From a virus: 52,374 nucleotides of DNA. Below, one piece after another: positions 1 through 8,356 of the stretch. How positions within the stretch are numbered: position 1 is the stretch's first letter; each line of letters begins with the position of its first letter. Under the pieces are notes generated by a model that saw only the letters and a program-made list of their open reading frames with translations, ran no database searches and was not told where the DNA came from. The stretch is taken from positions 1 to 52,374 of the IMG/VR virus record IMGVR_UViG_3300028364_000046, one strand, 5' to 3'. The position numbers and the translations under genes were made by a program.

Positions 1-2358
1 ATAAAGATGGGCCAGGGTGTGATTATTGCCTTTGAGCCGTTCATTGCAATGGTTTCGCAAGTTGCCGGTTTGTTGTCTAAAGCTAGCCCAGAAATGCTAC
101 AGTTTGCTGGTGCGTTAACGGCCGTAGTTGGCGTTACACTCACGCTAAACGGTGCTGTGCTAATTATGATTGCGCAGTACGGTAGTGTGGTAAAGACTGT
201 AACCACTCTTTCAGGTATTATTACAGGCACTCTTATTCCTGCTATGACAGCGCTACTGGTGTCCACTAAGAAGTATGTGGCAACACTTTCGTTGGCTAAC
301 ATTGGGCTGACTGGGATGATGACCAAAGCCGCTCTGGCCGCTGCACCTATTGTTGCTCTGGGTGGTGCTTTTATTGCCTTGAATAAGCATGTGGACAATA
401 TGAGCACGGAGATGGAAAACATTGAGATGCAGGGCCTACTCCAGCAAACTGACCAGCTGGCCCAGAAAGCTGCCACCCTGGGTATACGCATAAGTGAGAC
501 TGGTGAAGCTATTCCTGAAGAAGAATTCAACAAGTGGATTAGCCTACTTAAGCAAGCCGACGAAGGCAACGGCACACTTACAGGCATAATTGGAGCACTC
601 GAGAAAAAGCAAGCGTCTGCTAAGGGTAGTACAACAGAACTTTCAAGTGCTGTAGAAGAGTCTGGAGACGCTGCGGATGAGGCAGCAAAGGCATACGACG
701 AATATGCCAAGTCTGTGGAGTCAGCGGTGAGCCGCCTAGATGCTCAGAAGGCAAATTCACAGGCAAACGTTTCAGGTGGCTCTGAGGCTGCACAGGCAAG
801 AAAACGGCTAGTCATTGAAGAGGAAACCACTGCAAAGCAAGTGGCGCTACTTGAAAACCTCAAAAACCAAAGTGCAACAACTGCTGAAGAACGCTTGAAT
901 ATTGAGGTAAAAATCCAAACAAAGATGGTTGCCTCAAACAAAGTGCGTATAGACACGCAGAAGCAACTAGAAGAGTCTTACAACGGCTTTTTGAGGAACA
1001 AACTAGAGGAATCTAAAGCCAACCTAGAAGCCTCCCTAACGCAGTCTGGTAAGTCTGTTGAAGAGTCTTATGAACAACGCAAAGGAATACTTATTGACGC
1101 TTACGAGCTTGAGAAAAGCTTGCTTGATAGTGCCTTTAATAAAACTGCCGCAAACTCTGCTGAGCGCCAGGCAATTTCAACCCAACTTGCGCAACTAGAA
1201 GCGGGCCACATTTCAGACTTGCAAGCACTTGAAACGCAAGCTCATGACGAAAGAATGAACAACTTGCAGATGCTTAATGTTGCAAAAGTGAGTTATCATC
1301 AAGCGGAAATGGAACGAACTGAAAACCGCAAGCTAGCCTTGGACAACGAGACAGCTTCACTGGATGCCCAGAGTTCAATCCTAAGTAGAATTGGCGCTGC
1401 CCTAGGTGACCAGAACGGCAGCCTTGATCAACGCCAAAGTTTGCTTGAGTTGGCCAATGAAATCACGGGTGAGACGCTTACTATTGACCAGGCAGCAGGT
1501 GCAATTGCTAACATCCAAGCAAGCATTGAAAAACGCAAGCTGGACCTGAAGATACAGCAACTGAAAATAGACAAAGAACAACTGAACATAGCCAACCAAA
1601 TCAAACAGCTTGAAATACAAGGACAACGCGAGCAAATAGCTGGAAAGCTTGAGGGAGGTGGTCTGAGTCAAGCAGAGAGGAACAGCTTAGCTAGGCAAGA
1701 CCAGTCGTTGGCTACTCAGAGTGGGCTTCAAAATCAGGCCACTGACTTGCGTAATTCAGGAATAGACCGAGCTATCAATACAGCGCAACTAGAACAACAG
1801 CTTCAAGAGATACTCTCAAGAGCTGTTGGTCAAAGTGTTGAGGACCTTGAGAGGCAAGCTGTAGAGAGAGCCAAACAGGATGGCAGAACGGGCGGCGCTG
1901 CAGGTGGATTTGAACAAGCCAGAACAGATGGACAACTGTCTGCTGAAGAGTACGACAAAATCTCTAAAAGCCAGACGCAGGCTGCAAACGAACAGCGCAA
2001 GGAAGTTGCAAAGAGGCAAGAAGAAGCCACCCGAGAAAACACTCGTAAGCAAGACGAAAGCCGTGCTGGACAACAAGCATCTAGTGGTAGGCAAGATTTG
2101 TCCAACCAAAATCAACTAAGTACTCTGAGTGGTGTGGCTACAAACACTGAGGGTACGCATTCAAGCTTGAAGAACGTTAGCGGGTTTGTTTCTCAGGTGG
2201 CAAATAGCATGCCTGTGGTGGTAGATAGGCTAACTGCAATAAGCTCTACGGCGTCTGTGATTAGCAGGCAGGTGGACTTTGTTCAACGGCAGCTTAATGC
2301 CCTGCCTGAAGCGATTGCGGCCAGAATGCCTAGGCCTAGGCCACCAAGCAAAAACTAG
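1..2358 (+). CDS. Tail tape measure protein, 3' part (continues from 51102-52374)
   Basis: This is the C-terminal part of the tape measure protein, which sets tail length and threads the tail lumen. The window starts inside the gene: base 1 corresponds to base 52104, and the frame is continuous, giving about 1119 aa in total when both parts are joined. The first in-window ATG is at 7, but it is internal. The first ~130 residues here are strongly hydrophobic (several Ala/Leu/Val-rich segments). After that comes a long Gln/Glu/Ala-rich stretch of predicted coiled coil, ending in a basic Pro-Arg tail. This is the usual organisation of siphophage tape measures. The next genes downstream are tail-tip candidates, as expected. 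The TP901-like N-terminal core lies in the other part. Confidence is high for the family and lower for exact domain limits. Confidence 0.9.
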   Translation: MKMGQGVIIAFEPFIAMVSQVAGLLSKASPEMLQFAGALTAVVGVTLTLNGAVLIMIAQYGSVVKTVTTLSGIITGTLIPAMTALLVSTKKYVATLSLANIGLTGMMTKAALAAAPIVALGGAFIALNKHVDNMSTEMENIEMQGLLQQTDQLAQKAATLGIRISETGEAIPEEEFNKWISLLKQADEGNGTLTGIIGALEKKQASAKGSTTELSSAVEESGDAADEAAKAYDEYAKSVESAVSRLDAQKANSQANVSGGSEAAQARKRLVIEEETTAKQVALLENLKNQSATTAEERLNIEVKIQTKMVASNKVRIDTQKQLEESYNGFLRNKLEESKANLEASLTQSGKSVEESYEQRKGILIDAYELEKSLLDSAFNKTAANSAERQAISTQLAQLEAGHISDLQALETQAHDERMNNLQMLNVAKVSYHQAEMERTENRKLALDNETASLDAQSSILSRIGAALGDQNGSLDQRQSLLELANEITGETLTIDQAAGAIANIQASIEKRKLDLKIQQLKIDKEQLNIANQIKQLEIQGQREQIAGKLEGGGLSQAERNSLARQDQSLATQSGLQNQATDLRNSGIDRAINTAQLEQQLQEILSRAVGQSVEDLERQAVERAKQDGRTGGAAGGFEQARTDGQLSAEEYDKISKSQTQAANEQRKEVAKRQEEATRENTRKQDESRAGQQASSGRQDLSNQNQLSTLSGVATNTEGTHSSLKNVSGFVSQVANSMPVVVDRLTAISSTASVISRQVDFVQRQLNALPEAIAARMPRPRPPSKN

Positions 2359-2415
2359 GGTGTCCTAGGCCACTCAAAGCACACTTACTAACAACCTAAG
2401 CGAGACAACAAAAGG

Positions 2416-2934
2416 ATGGCAGACCTAAGTATAGTACTAGACCCAGGAGGTGTTCCAGGTGGGAGGCCGGGAATTAATTTGCCCGTGTACCCAAGTGGTC
2501 AAGAGCCCATTAGGTGGTCTAGTCTGGGGCCAGATATACAGCGCTTGTCAAACGCAAACTTGTCTGCAGGTGGTTTCTCGGAGCTTATGGAGTTTGGCTG
2601 GACTGCAACACTTGAGGAAGCAGACTATAACAAACTTAAGGCTCTTATTGTAGCAATACAGCAAACCAAAAGCCAGTTGAAGCAATGGGAGGTTGTTATA
2701 TATAACCTAACGGAGCCTTTTGTTGAACTCAGCCTGGCACGCAGTCGCTTTAGAGTGCCTGGAACCACCATAGACACTATAGACATGGGTAATGGGTGGT
2801 TGCAATACAGCTACTACCTAGCGCTTCAAGGGAGTTTGTCTATTACTCCTAGGCGTGTCGGTGCTTACTACGTGTGTGACTTTGAGTTTGTTGAAGGTTT
2901 GAAGCTTACTAAGGAAATTGAAGACTCACTTTAA
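2416..2934 (+). CDS. Probable minor tail (tail tip) protein
   Basis: A 172-aa soluble protein encoded 57 bases after the tape measure gene, the position where siphophages keep the distal tail or tail-tip protein. It begins with a Gly/Pro-rich segment and then has mixed alpha/beta character, with regular beta-like stretches near the C-terminus. I see no catalytic motif, signal peptide or membrane segment. The function is inferred from position only; the sequence itself does not match a family I can name. The following gene starts 14 bases later, so the two are probably co-transcribed. Confidence 0.6.
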   Translation: MADLSIVLDPGGVPGGRPGINLPVYPSGQEPIRWSSLGPDIQRLSNANLSAGGFSELMEFGWTATLEEADYNKLKALIVAIQQTKSQLKQWEVVIYNLTEPFVELSLARSRFRVPGTTIDTIDMGNGWLQYSYYLALQGSLSITPRRVGAYYVCDFEFVEGLKLTKEIEDSL

Positions 2935-2948
2935 GGGTATTTAGCTAG

Positions 2949-4043
2949 ATGAAAAGGACGATAAAAGTAACCAACAAAATGCCTCCAGGTTGGCCTAAGA
3001 CTGCACCTAGTGGCCAGGCAGTTATGCTTAACTATGTGGTTGGGCAGGACAACTTGACGGGGAAGACTATTTCCTCTGATGGTAGTCAGGGTTTGACAAA
3101 GGGCTTAACTGATGGCCAACCTCGAGTGCTTCAGTCTGTTGTTGTTAGTCGTTCTAAGGCTTCTGGTAATGGGCGAAGGGTAAGCATGAAAAGCTCTTCG
3201 CGTAAAACTGTAACAATCTCTACAAGCACTGTGCTTACACAAGGAGCCATAGGGCAACCTGAGGTGGATTTATGCAAGTCTAACAGCTTTACAAATAGAC
3301 CACCACCAGAAGACCCGGAAGACCCTGAGCCACCCCCTCCGCCTGTGCCACCTGGTCCTAATGCTCCAGAGCCTCCTGAGACACCTGACCCACCCCCGGA
3401 AACACCTGAAGGGTGCTCTACAGAATCGGATTGTCAATGGTACAATTCAGGCGATGGTGAAGACACTAGCTGTCCTGCGGGAACTACTTACAAAGGATTT
3501 GCGCAACTCAACAGTGGCTTTAAGGTACTTTGTTGCGGGCCAGACAGGCCTGTGGGTGACGGCTGTCCAGAAGACCCTAGCACCTACGGATACCAATGCG
3601 TAAACGGCACTTGTGAAGTTGTTCCAAACGGTCTTTACAGTACACGCGCAGAATGCGAAAGTGCTGGGTGCGGGCAAGATACACCTGAATTACCAGACCC
3701 TGACCCTAGGTATTCGTGCTTGAATGGCAGCTGTGTGGAAAACTCTAAAGGTGAGTTTGAAAGCTTGTCCGCGTGTGAGTCTGGGTGCACGGGAGGTTCT
3801 GAGCCTGAAGAGCCATTTGACTATGGGCCATATGGCATGGTACGCATATTCTGGAAAAACCGTTTTGGGCGTGCTGCAACTCCTCCTGAGGGGAGATGCG
3901 TAAGAGGCTATAGAGTAGATTCTGATGGGCTTTATATACGGGCCACTAACGGCATTTGGGGTGAGCTTAGGCCTTCAACACCAGCTGTAAATACATATCA
4001 ACAAGGCTCATTAAGAGTAATGAGTGTGGGTACCTGTACCTAG
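2949..4043 (+). CDS. Tail-tip/adhesin-like protein with proline-rich hinge and cysteine-rich repeats
   Basis: A 364-aa protein with three visible parts. Residues ~1-115 form a basic N-terminal domain. Residues ~118-155 are a Pro/Glu hinge (runs of P, PE and PD). After that comes a Cys-rich region with at least two copies of the pattern YxCxNGxC-x5-G-x-(Y/F)-x3-(S/A)-x-CE-x-(A/G)-C, near residues 218-242 and 258-281, plus a related less regular copy before them. The last ~70 residues are a separate domain with aromatic and basic residues. Small disulphide-type repeats on a proline hinge suggest an extracellular, virion-surface role. Its place among tail genes suggests host contact. The cysteines would need an oxidising environment to pair. 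No enzyme motif is visible. Confidence 0.55.
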   Translation: MKRTIKVTNKMPPGWPKTAPSGQAVMLNYVVGQDNLTGKTISSDGSQGLTKGLTDGQPRVLQSVVVSRSKASGNGRRVSMKSSSRKTVTISTSTVLTQGAIGQPEVDLCKSNSFTNRPPPEDPEDPEPPPPPVPPGPNAPEPPETPDPPPETPEGCSTESDCQWYNSGDGEDTSCPAGTTYKGFAQLNSGFKVLCCGPDRPVGDGCPEDPSTYGYQCVNGTCEVVPNGLYSTRAECESAGCGQDTPELPDPDPRYSCLNGSCVENSKGEFESLSACESGCTGGSEPEEPFDYGPYGMVRIFWKNRFGRAATPPEGRCVRGYRVDSDGLYIRATNGIWGELRPSTPAVNTYQQGSLRVMSVGTCT

Positions 4044-4083
4044 TAGTGCCACTTTCAAGTAAATTTTATTGGGTTCAAAAGAA

Positions 4084-5430
4084 ATGTCTTTGAGTTATCG
4101 ATCGACGCAGGTAATGGCCCCTAGTTTGGCTCCTACCACTTCTGCTGCGGGAACCACTTATGATGTTGTTACACGCAGACTAAATTTGGATGGCCAACCG
4201 TCGTCCTTTAGCCCAGTGCAGGAAAGCAATCTACCTGCAACTATTACGCCTCAATTTTACTTACTTACAGCAGACTATTCAGCAGACCAGGTGTTGGTAT
4301 CAAGCAATTCAGGTATCACTTGGAGAATAGTTCCCGGTCAAACAAAGGGTGCGCAAGTTGTTCCCGCGTTTGACACAAGTTGGGTTGAGGCCACCAACAT
4401 AGACACCCAAGACTCCGTAACTACGGGTATAAACTTTGGTTCTTTTGGAGCTCTCACAAGTCCCACTAAAAGCTTCTTTATCGTAAACACGGGCAACCCT
4501 GTCCAGAGCCTTACATATTCGTTCATTAATCAGGTTACCAACCAGGTTGCGTCTGAATATTCGGGCCTGATTCAGATTGCTATAGATGGGGTTTTTAGCG
4601 CTTCTGGAAACCTTCCAAGTACAATCTATAACAACCTTTTGCTGTGGTCTAATGCCTCCGGAAGTCTAAACACACAAAGGCTTTTGTTGGCTTCTGGACA
4701 GTTTGTTAAGTTGACTGTTAGCTTTGTTAATTTTCCTATTGGTGGAATCAATTCACAGGAGTTAAACCTGAGTTTTCAGGCCGTTGCCAACCAGACAACA
4801 ATTGCACTAGGGTTAGCCAATAGTTGGCCAGATAATACACTTGAAATAGACTACCAGTCTTGGACTCCAGATATACTTGTAGGTAATTCTGCGGGCTCGA
4901 TTATTGTTAAGCCATTTTTAGCACGCGTGAGTGGTGTACTTGTGGTTAACTATTTTAACAGGACAATAAGCCTAGGTGGTAACTCAGTTGAAAGGTGGAT
5001 ATTTGTTAATAGTCTAGGTGTTATAAAAGCGGCCACCTCACTTGCTGATGCAAACGCGGGTGGACTGGTGTTGGGTAGGGTAGAATCACAGGAAAGCTCT
5101 ACGCTGGCTGGGTTGGATTACCTGTATTCTGTTAAGCCCCAGGTGTGGTTAAAGCAGCCTGGTAGCCTGGCCGTGGGGTTATTTGCAGCAATTGCCACAG
5201 GTGACCTGGAGGTAGCCGTAACAGTGCTTGCGGCCGCTGGAGTGACGTTTGGGAATGGCTTGCTTGCGGTTTCTGGGCTGGCTTGGGTGGTTGCTGGTGA
5301 GGAGCTAAGTAAGGGTGACCTGATAGCACCTGGCACTGGCGGTAAGGCTTTTGTTGCAAGCGGCACAAAGTCAGGTGTCTGCCTGCTAGGTGCCGCGATT
5401 GACAAACCTGCGTTGATTACACTCACATAG
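4084..5430 (+). CDS. Probable virion structural protein (tail fibre/decoration-like C-terminus)
   Basis: A 448-aa protein rich in Ser, Thr, Asn and Val with alternating hydrophobic residues, typical of beta-rich fibre or baseplate proteins. The ATG at 4084 is chosen over an upstream in-frame TTG at 4069. The last ~60 residues contain LSKGDLIAPGTGGKA followed by a V-A-S-G-x-K-S-G-V stretch. This resembles the short beta domain of phage decoration proteins (DUF2190-like: GDLV...G.A...A.....GVA). I take this as weak evidence for a surface-exposed structural role. It is the last gene of the plus-strand tail cluster. Its stop codon is followed directly by a long hairpin (5431-5517) that could end transcription. 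Confidence 0.55.
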   Translation: MSLSYRSTQVMAPSLAPTTSAAGTTYDVVTRRLNLDGQPSSFSPVQESNLPATITPQFYLLTADYSADQVLVSSNSGITWRIVPGQTKGAQVVPAFDTSWVEATNIDTQDSVTTGINFGSFGALTSPTKSFFIVNTGNPVQSLTYSFINQVTNQVASEYSGLIQIAIDGVFSASGNLPSTIYNNLLLWSNASGSLNTQRLLLASGQFVKLTVSFVNFPIGGINSQELNLSFQAVANQTTIALGLANSWPDNTLEIDYQSWTPDILVGNSAGSIIVKPFLARVSGVLVVNYFNRTISLGGNSVERWIFVNSLGVIKAATSLADANAGGLVLGRVESQESSTLAGLDYLYSVKPQVWLKQPGSLAVGLFAAIATGDLEVAVTVLAAAGVTFGNGLLAVSGLAWVVAGEELSKGDLIAPGTGGKAFVASGTKSGVCLLGAAIDKPALITLT

Positions 5431-5517
5431 GGCGTCCTGTGGGGCTGTTTAAGGCCTGCTGAGTTGGTTAGATTGGGTAACCTAAGTAAACCAACTCAGC
5501 AAGCCTCTATGGGCGCC
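5431..5517. repeat. Long hairpin element H1 (dispersed family)
   Basis: The arms AGGCCTGCTGAGTTGGTT and AACCAACTCAGCAAGCCT pair over 18 bp with one mismatch. Outer GGCG.../...CGCC bases add to the stem. The loop (about 19 nt) holds its own small inverted repeat (GGGTAACCT). The AGGCTTGCT/AGCAAGCCT half-sites define the family found at nine other places in the window. It lies directly after the stop of the 4084 gene, so a terminator role is possible, but there is no clean T-tract. Confidence 0.75.
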
Positions 5518-5581
5518 ACAAGTATGCCCTAGGCCTCTGGTTGGCATCTCCTAGTTGCACTTAAAGGTTATGGTGATAAAA

Positions 5582-5935
5582 ATGGCTGCTAAGAAAGTTT
5601 CAATAAGCTTGCCTGAGGATACTCTGGAGCAGATTATTTCGTACGCAAAAACAAAGGGCATTTCTGTTGTTTCAGAAGCTGTTCTAGATTTGATTAGGCT
5701 AGGTCTGGCTTACCCTGCAGAAGCCCGTAGGTACAACTTGAACGACTTCTTTGAGTACGCTGGGAAGGAGTATAGAGACGCTGATAATGCACGAATTGAA
5801 TTTACTAAGCATGTGGAATTTGGTGTAGAGTCTTGGCAAGTTGTTGTTACTGAGAATGGCCAAGAGCTGTTCAGTCAGAAGCTAGGTAGGGAAGAAGGAA
5901 GTGATACCAAGCTGCTGTGGGGCAGCTACAAGTAA
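5582..5935 (+). CDS. Ribbon-helix-helix (CopG/Arc-like) DNA-binding protein
   Basis: A 117-aa protein starting MAAKK. Residues ~3-40 read as a ribbon-helix-helix domain: a beta strand KKVSISLPEDT, then a helix LEQIISYAKTKG, a turn, and a second helix SEAVLDLIRLGL. This is the Arc/CopG fold, which binds DNA as a dimer through the strand pair. The C-terminal ~75 residues form a separate acidic and aromatic domain of unknown type. In-frame starts exist at 5555 (TTG) and 5570 (ATG). I prefer 5582 because the RHH domain begins right after it. It is a lone plus-strand gene between two long hairpins, at the border between tail genes and the minus-strand accessory region, so it may regulate either side. 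Confidence 0.65.
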   Translation: MAAKKVSISLPEDTLEQIISYAKTKGISVVSEAVLDLIRLGLAYPAEARRYNLNDFFEYAGKEYRDADNARIEFTKHVEFGVESWQVVVTENGQELFSQKLGREEGSDTKLLWGSYK

Positions 5936-5936
5936 G

Positions 5937-6025
5937 CCCAGGAGCCGACAAAGGCTTGCTAGCCTAGCAAATAGGGGTTACTATAGGGTAGCCGCCCAGC
6001 AAGCCTCTATCGGCCTCCAGGAGCT
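5937..6025. repeat. Long hairpin element H2 (dispersed family)
   Basis: The left arm GGAGCCGACAAAGGCTTGCT pairs with the right arm AGCAAGCCTCTATCGGCCTCC, with a few mismatches and one bulge. The loop contains the core AAATAGGGGTTACTATAGG, which recurs in H3 (reverse complement) and H4. It starts directly after the stop of the ribbon-helix-helix gene. Confidence 0.8.
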
Positions 6026-6098
6026 GCCTAAAAGCCAGTCCGCGTGCACCGGTGTGCTTGCACCCTATACATGAGCGTACGTTCATATACATAGGCAA

Positions 6099-6133
6099 TA
6101 AAAAGCCCACCTAGGTTGCTCTAGGTGGGCTTT
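6099..6133 (-). terminator. Intrinsic terminator of the 6145 gene
   Basis: AAAGCCCACCTAG - gttgct - CTAGGTGGGCTTT is a perfect 13-bp stem with a 6-nt loop. On the minus strand it is followed by a T-rich stretch (TTTTTATTG), and it lies 12 bases beyond the stop of the minus-strand gene. Confidence 0.85.
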
Positions 6134-6144
6134 CTAGTCTGCAC

Positions 6145-6423
6145 TTAGTCAACCATGTTTTCTATGCAGCCCTCACTGAATATCTCGGCGATTGTTACAA
6201 GTTCAGCCTTGGCTTCTTTGAGAGTCTTGAATTCTGTCTGGTCAAAATCGTAATCGGAGTGCTGTTCTCCGGATATGCACCATACACTTGGGCCCTCGTT
6301 AACAATGTAGAATTCGTAAGGGCGCTGAACTGAAGTGCTTCCCCACCAGTTTGCGGAAACTGTATAACACCCTGCGGATGTTCTCTTGACTGAAGTAGCT
6401 GGAATAAAAGTAACGTTTGTCAT
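6145..6423 (-). CDS. Small paralogous protein, family B member 1 (unknown function)
   Basis: A 92-aa protein starting MTNVTFIP. The C-terminal ~60 residues match two other proteins of this region (12036-12257 and 13846-14067). The shared pattern is Y-x-(F/H/Y)-Y-(I/V/L)-(V/I)-(N/K)...(V/M)-W-(C/S/A)-I, then an acidic segment, then (E/H)-F-(K/N/Q)-T-L-(K/E)-E-A. I read this as a small beta sheet followed by a helix. I do not recognise the family. Longer in-frame starts exist upstream, but they would run through the promoter cassette. The start at 6423 (or MGM at 6429) places the gene just behind that cassette, as in its neighbours. The cassette is specific to the accessory region, so the gene is probably expressed alone. 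Confidence 0.6.
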   Translation of the reverse strand: MTNVTFIPATSVKRTSAGCYTVSANWWGSTSVQRPYEFYIVNEGPSVWCISGEQHSDYDFDQTEFKTLKEAKAELVTIAEIFSEGCIENMVD

Positions 6424-6429
6424 GCCCAT

Positions 6430-6510
6430 TGTTTTGTCCGGTGTGTTTGATATTCCTAATATGACCTGTACCCCAGGGAATGTAATTAGTAAATACACTT
6501 AACTTTGAAT
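6430..6510 (-). promoter_or_regulatory. Promoter cassette P1 for the 6145 gene
   Basis: On the minus strand this holds the conserved block AGTTAAGTGTATTTACT, then a -10-like GTCATATTAGG, then CAAACACACC before the start codon. The same order of blocks recurs upstream of most minus-strand genes up to 13.5 kb. Confidence 0.6.
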
Positions 6511-6652
6511 TTAGGCCCCTTACACGCGTGCATGCATATGTGAGGGCGTGCATATGCGAGGGCGTGCTTGAGGGCAGGCATGCATACGTGAGGGCGTGCT
6601 TGTGGGTGGACTGGGGGATCAGCAGGAGGCATACGGTGGAAGGCTTTCAGGT

Positions 6653-6746
6653 GGCTCCTGGACGGCCATAGAGGCTTGCTGGTTGGCCAGCCTATAGTAA
6701 CCCCTATTTGCTAGGCTGGCAAGCCTCTATGGCCGTCCAGGAGCCA
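6653..6746. repeat. Long hairpin element H3, inverted core
   Basis: Perfect 27-bp outer arms run from 6653 (GGCTCCTGGACGGCC...) to the mirror sequence ending at 6746. An inner GCCAGCC/GGCTGGC pair lies within. The core reads CCTATAGTAACCCCTATTT, the reverse complement of the core in H2 and H4. It lies in the gene-free stretch 6424-7041, which otherwise holds H4 and terminator-like hairpins. Confidence 0.85.
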
Positions 6747-6785
6747 GGGAGGCTTGCTGGGATAGGCTAGGGCAGGCTTTCAGGT

Positions 6786-6876
6786 GGCTCCTGGAGGCCG
6801 ATAGAGGCTTGCTGGTTGGCAAATAGGGGTTACTATAGGCTGGCCAACCAGCAAGCCTCTATGGCCGTCCAGGAGC
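6786..6876. repeat. Long hairpin element H4
   Basis: Nearly perfect 34-bp arms run from GCTCCTGGAGGCCGATAGAG to the mirror CTCTATGGCCGTCCAGGAGC. The loop holds AAATAGGGGTTACTATAGG. The arms are closely related to those of H3, only about 40 bases away, so the pair forms a tandem duplication with oppositely oriented cores. Confidence 0.85.
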
Positions 6877-6962
6877 TGCTGAGGCAGGCCTATGCATGTG
6901 GGTCCGTGGACCTGCTGGATGGTAGTCGAGTATGAGCGTATGTTCATATGTCTAGGCAAAAT

Positions 6963-7033
6963 AAAGCCCACCCAGATTTCTCCAGGCGGGCAGGGATTAT
7001 TTAGGCGGGCCCAGATTTCTCCAGGCGGGCAGG
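6963..7033 (-). terminator. Duplicated terminator-like hairpins after the 7042 gene
   Basis: The plus strand reads GCCCACCCAGATTTCTCCAGGCGGGC and then a second near-identical copy with the arms GCGGGCCCAGATTTCTCCAGGCGGGC. On the minus strand the distal copy ends in TTTATTTT, which fits an intrinsic terminator. The stem has a few mismatches. The element has been duplicated within 40 bases. Confidence 0.6.
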
Positions 7034-7041
7034 GCCAGGGG

Positions 7042-7992
7042 TTAGTTGGCTAGGTAGGCTTGGATGCATTCTCTGCCTGTCTCAGCGGCCACCTGGTAGG
7101 CTGTGGCTGCTTGCTTGTATACTTGGGGATTGGTTAGCAACCAGTCGGCTATCATGATGGCTGGGGAGAATACTTGGCCGGGCTTAGTCTCGGCTAGGAT
7201 GTACTTGAATCGGCTGGCGGACTGGATGGTCAGGGGCTGCCTAGGTAACTTTCTTGAAGCCAGGACTACAAGCTGATTGAATACTTTTTCGCCGATGTTG
7301 ATTGAGTGAACTTCTTCAATCATATTTCTGATTGCCTGGCGGTTGATTACCTGGCGCCCTGGGTCTGAGCAAGTTTCGGACGTCACACTTATCAGGCTTT
7401 CTAATAGCTCTCTTTGCTCAGCACTTAGGGTGTGCAACTCCTCATATACTTTCTTGGGTGCTTTTGCCTTAGGTGTTTTCTTAGGCGTCTTTGTAGTGGC
7501 CTCAGGCGTGGCCTCAGGTGTAGCCTCAGGTGTAGCCTCAGGTGTCTCAGGTGTGGCCTCAGGTGTCTCAGGTGTGGCCTCAGGTGTCTCAACAGCAGGC
7601 TCAGGTGTGGCCTCAGGTGTCTCAACAGCAGGCTCAGGTGTGGCCTCAGGTGTGGGGCCGTTAATGAAGCCACGCTTGGATTCTTTTACTTTTACTTTAG
7701 GTGTCTCAGGAGTAGGCTTGGGCATTTCTACAGGCGTCTCAGGGGCAGGCTCTTGGGTAGGCTTGGGCATTTCTACAGGCGTCTCAGGGGCAGGCTCAGG
7801 AGTAGGCTCGGGCATTTCTACAGGCGTCTCAGGGGCAGGCTCAGGAGTAGGCTCAAGTGTGGCTTCAAGCATTACAACTAGTTGGGCTTTCGTTGCTTTC
7901 CAGGCGCCGGGAATTTTCATCTCCTGGGCAATGGGTCTCATCTGGGCAGCAGTCATAGTGGAGATTTGAGTAGCAGTTAGTGGGTTAGTCAT
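7042..7992 (-). CDS. Rho-N/SAP-like N-terminal domain with Pro-Glu-Thr repeats and unknown C-terminal domain
   Basis: A 316-aa protein in three parts. Residues ~1-47 (from MTNPLTATQ) form a helical domain with A-x-E-M-x-I-P-x-A-W-x-A-T-K-A-Q-L, like Rho-N/SAP-type nucleic-acid-binding modules; it is shared with the 9123, 10533 and 11208 proteins. Residues ~48-175 are low-complexity repeats of PEPTPEPAPETPVEM and PEATPE units, probably an extended linker. Residues ~176-316 form a globular, helix-rich domain found nowhere else in the window. The DNA repeats are nearly exact, so repeat number probably varies between relatives. The gene has its own promoter cassette. I infer a nucleic-acid-associated role from the N-terminal domain only. 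Confidence 0.6.
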   Translation of the reverse strand: MTNPLTATQISTMTAAQMRPIAQEMKIPGAWKATKAQLVVMLEATLEPTPEPAPETPVEMPEPTPEPAPETPVEMPKPTQEPAPETPVEMPKPTPETPKVKVKESKRGFINGPTPEATPEPAVETPEATPEPAVETPEATPETPEATPETPEATPEATPEATPEATTKTPKKTPKAKAPKKVYEELHTLSAEQRELLESLISVTSETCSDPGRQVINRQAIRNMIEEVHSINIGEKVFNQLVVLASRKLPRQPLTIQSASRFKYILAETKPGQVFSPAIMIADWLLTNPQVYKQAATAYQVAAETGRECIQAYLAN

Positions 7993-8090
7993 TTAAGTTT
8001 CGGTGTGGTTTGTTTGCTTGACTCTTTTAATATGACACGTTGCTGGAGGTAATGTAACCGGTGAATATACTTAACTCCCCGGGTTGGGCT
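7993..8090 (-). promoter_or_regulatory. Promoter cassette P2 for the 7042 gene
   Basis: The minus-strand order is AGTTAAGTATATTCACCGG, then -10 CATATT (8029-8034), then AAAAGAGTCAAGCAAACAAA, then the start codon preceded by ACTTAA. The remaining gene-free stretch, to 8356, is filled with repeats of the GGGGATCAGCC and GGCTTGCAGG type (see the intergenic repeat entry). Confidence 0.65.
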
Positions 8091-8356
8091 CCTTATATGT
8101 ATGCATGCATGAGAGGGTGCGTGGGTAAGCATGCTGGGGATCAGCCTAAAGGTATGCCACCAAAGGCTTGCAGGCTTGCTGGGGATCAGCCTGAGGGCAT
8201 GCTTACAGGTGGGGCTAGGGCATGCATGCGAGGGTGCGTGGCTGGGCAGGCTTGTGGGCTGGCTGGAGGCTTGTTGGTGGCCTGGCTAAGGGTTTGCATA
8301 GCCAAGCCGGCCGGGGTGCCTTAAAGGCTGTCGTGAGCCCGGCTGGGCTCGCTTGG

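Noticed and set aside
5582-5935. Ribbon-helix-helix protein as lysogeny repressor or partition protein
   Set aside because: No integrase, ParA, excisionase or operator array accompanies it, and RHH proteins are common in lytic phages.
7343-7969. Long open frames on both strands across the 7042 repeats (208 and 149 aa, plus strand)
   Set aside because: Low-complexity shadows of the Pro-Glu-Thr repeat DNA. The minus-strand frame has the promoter, the proper N-terminal domain shared with paralogues and a globular C-terminal domain.
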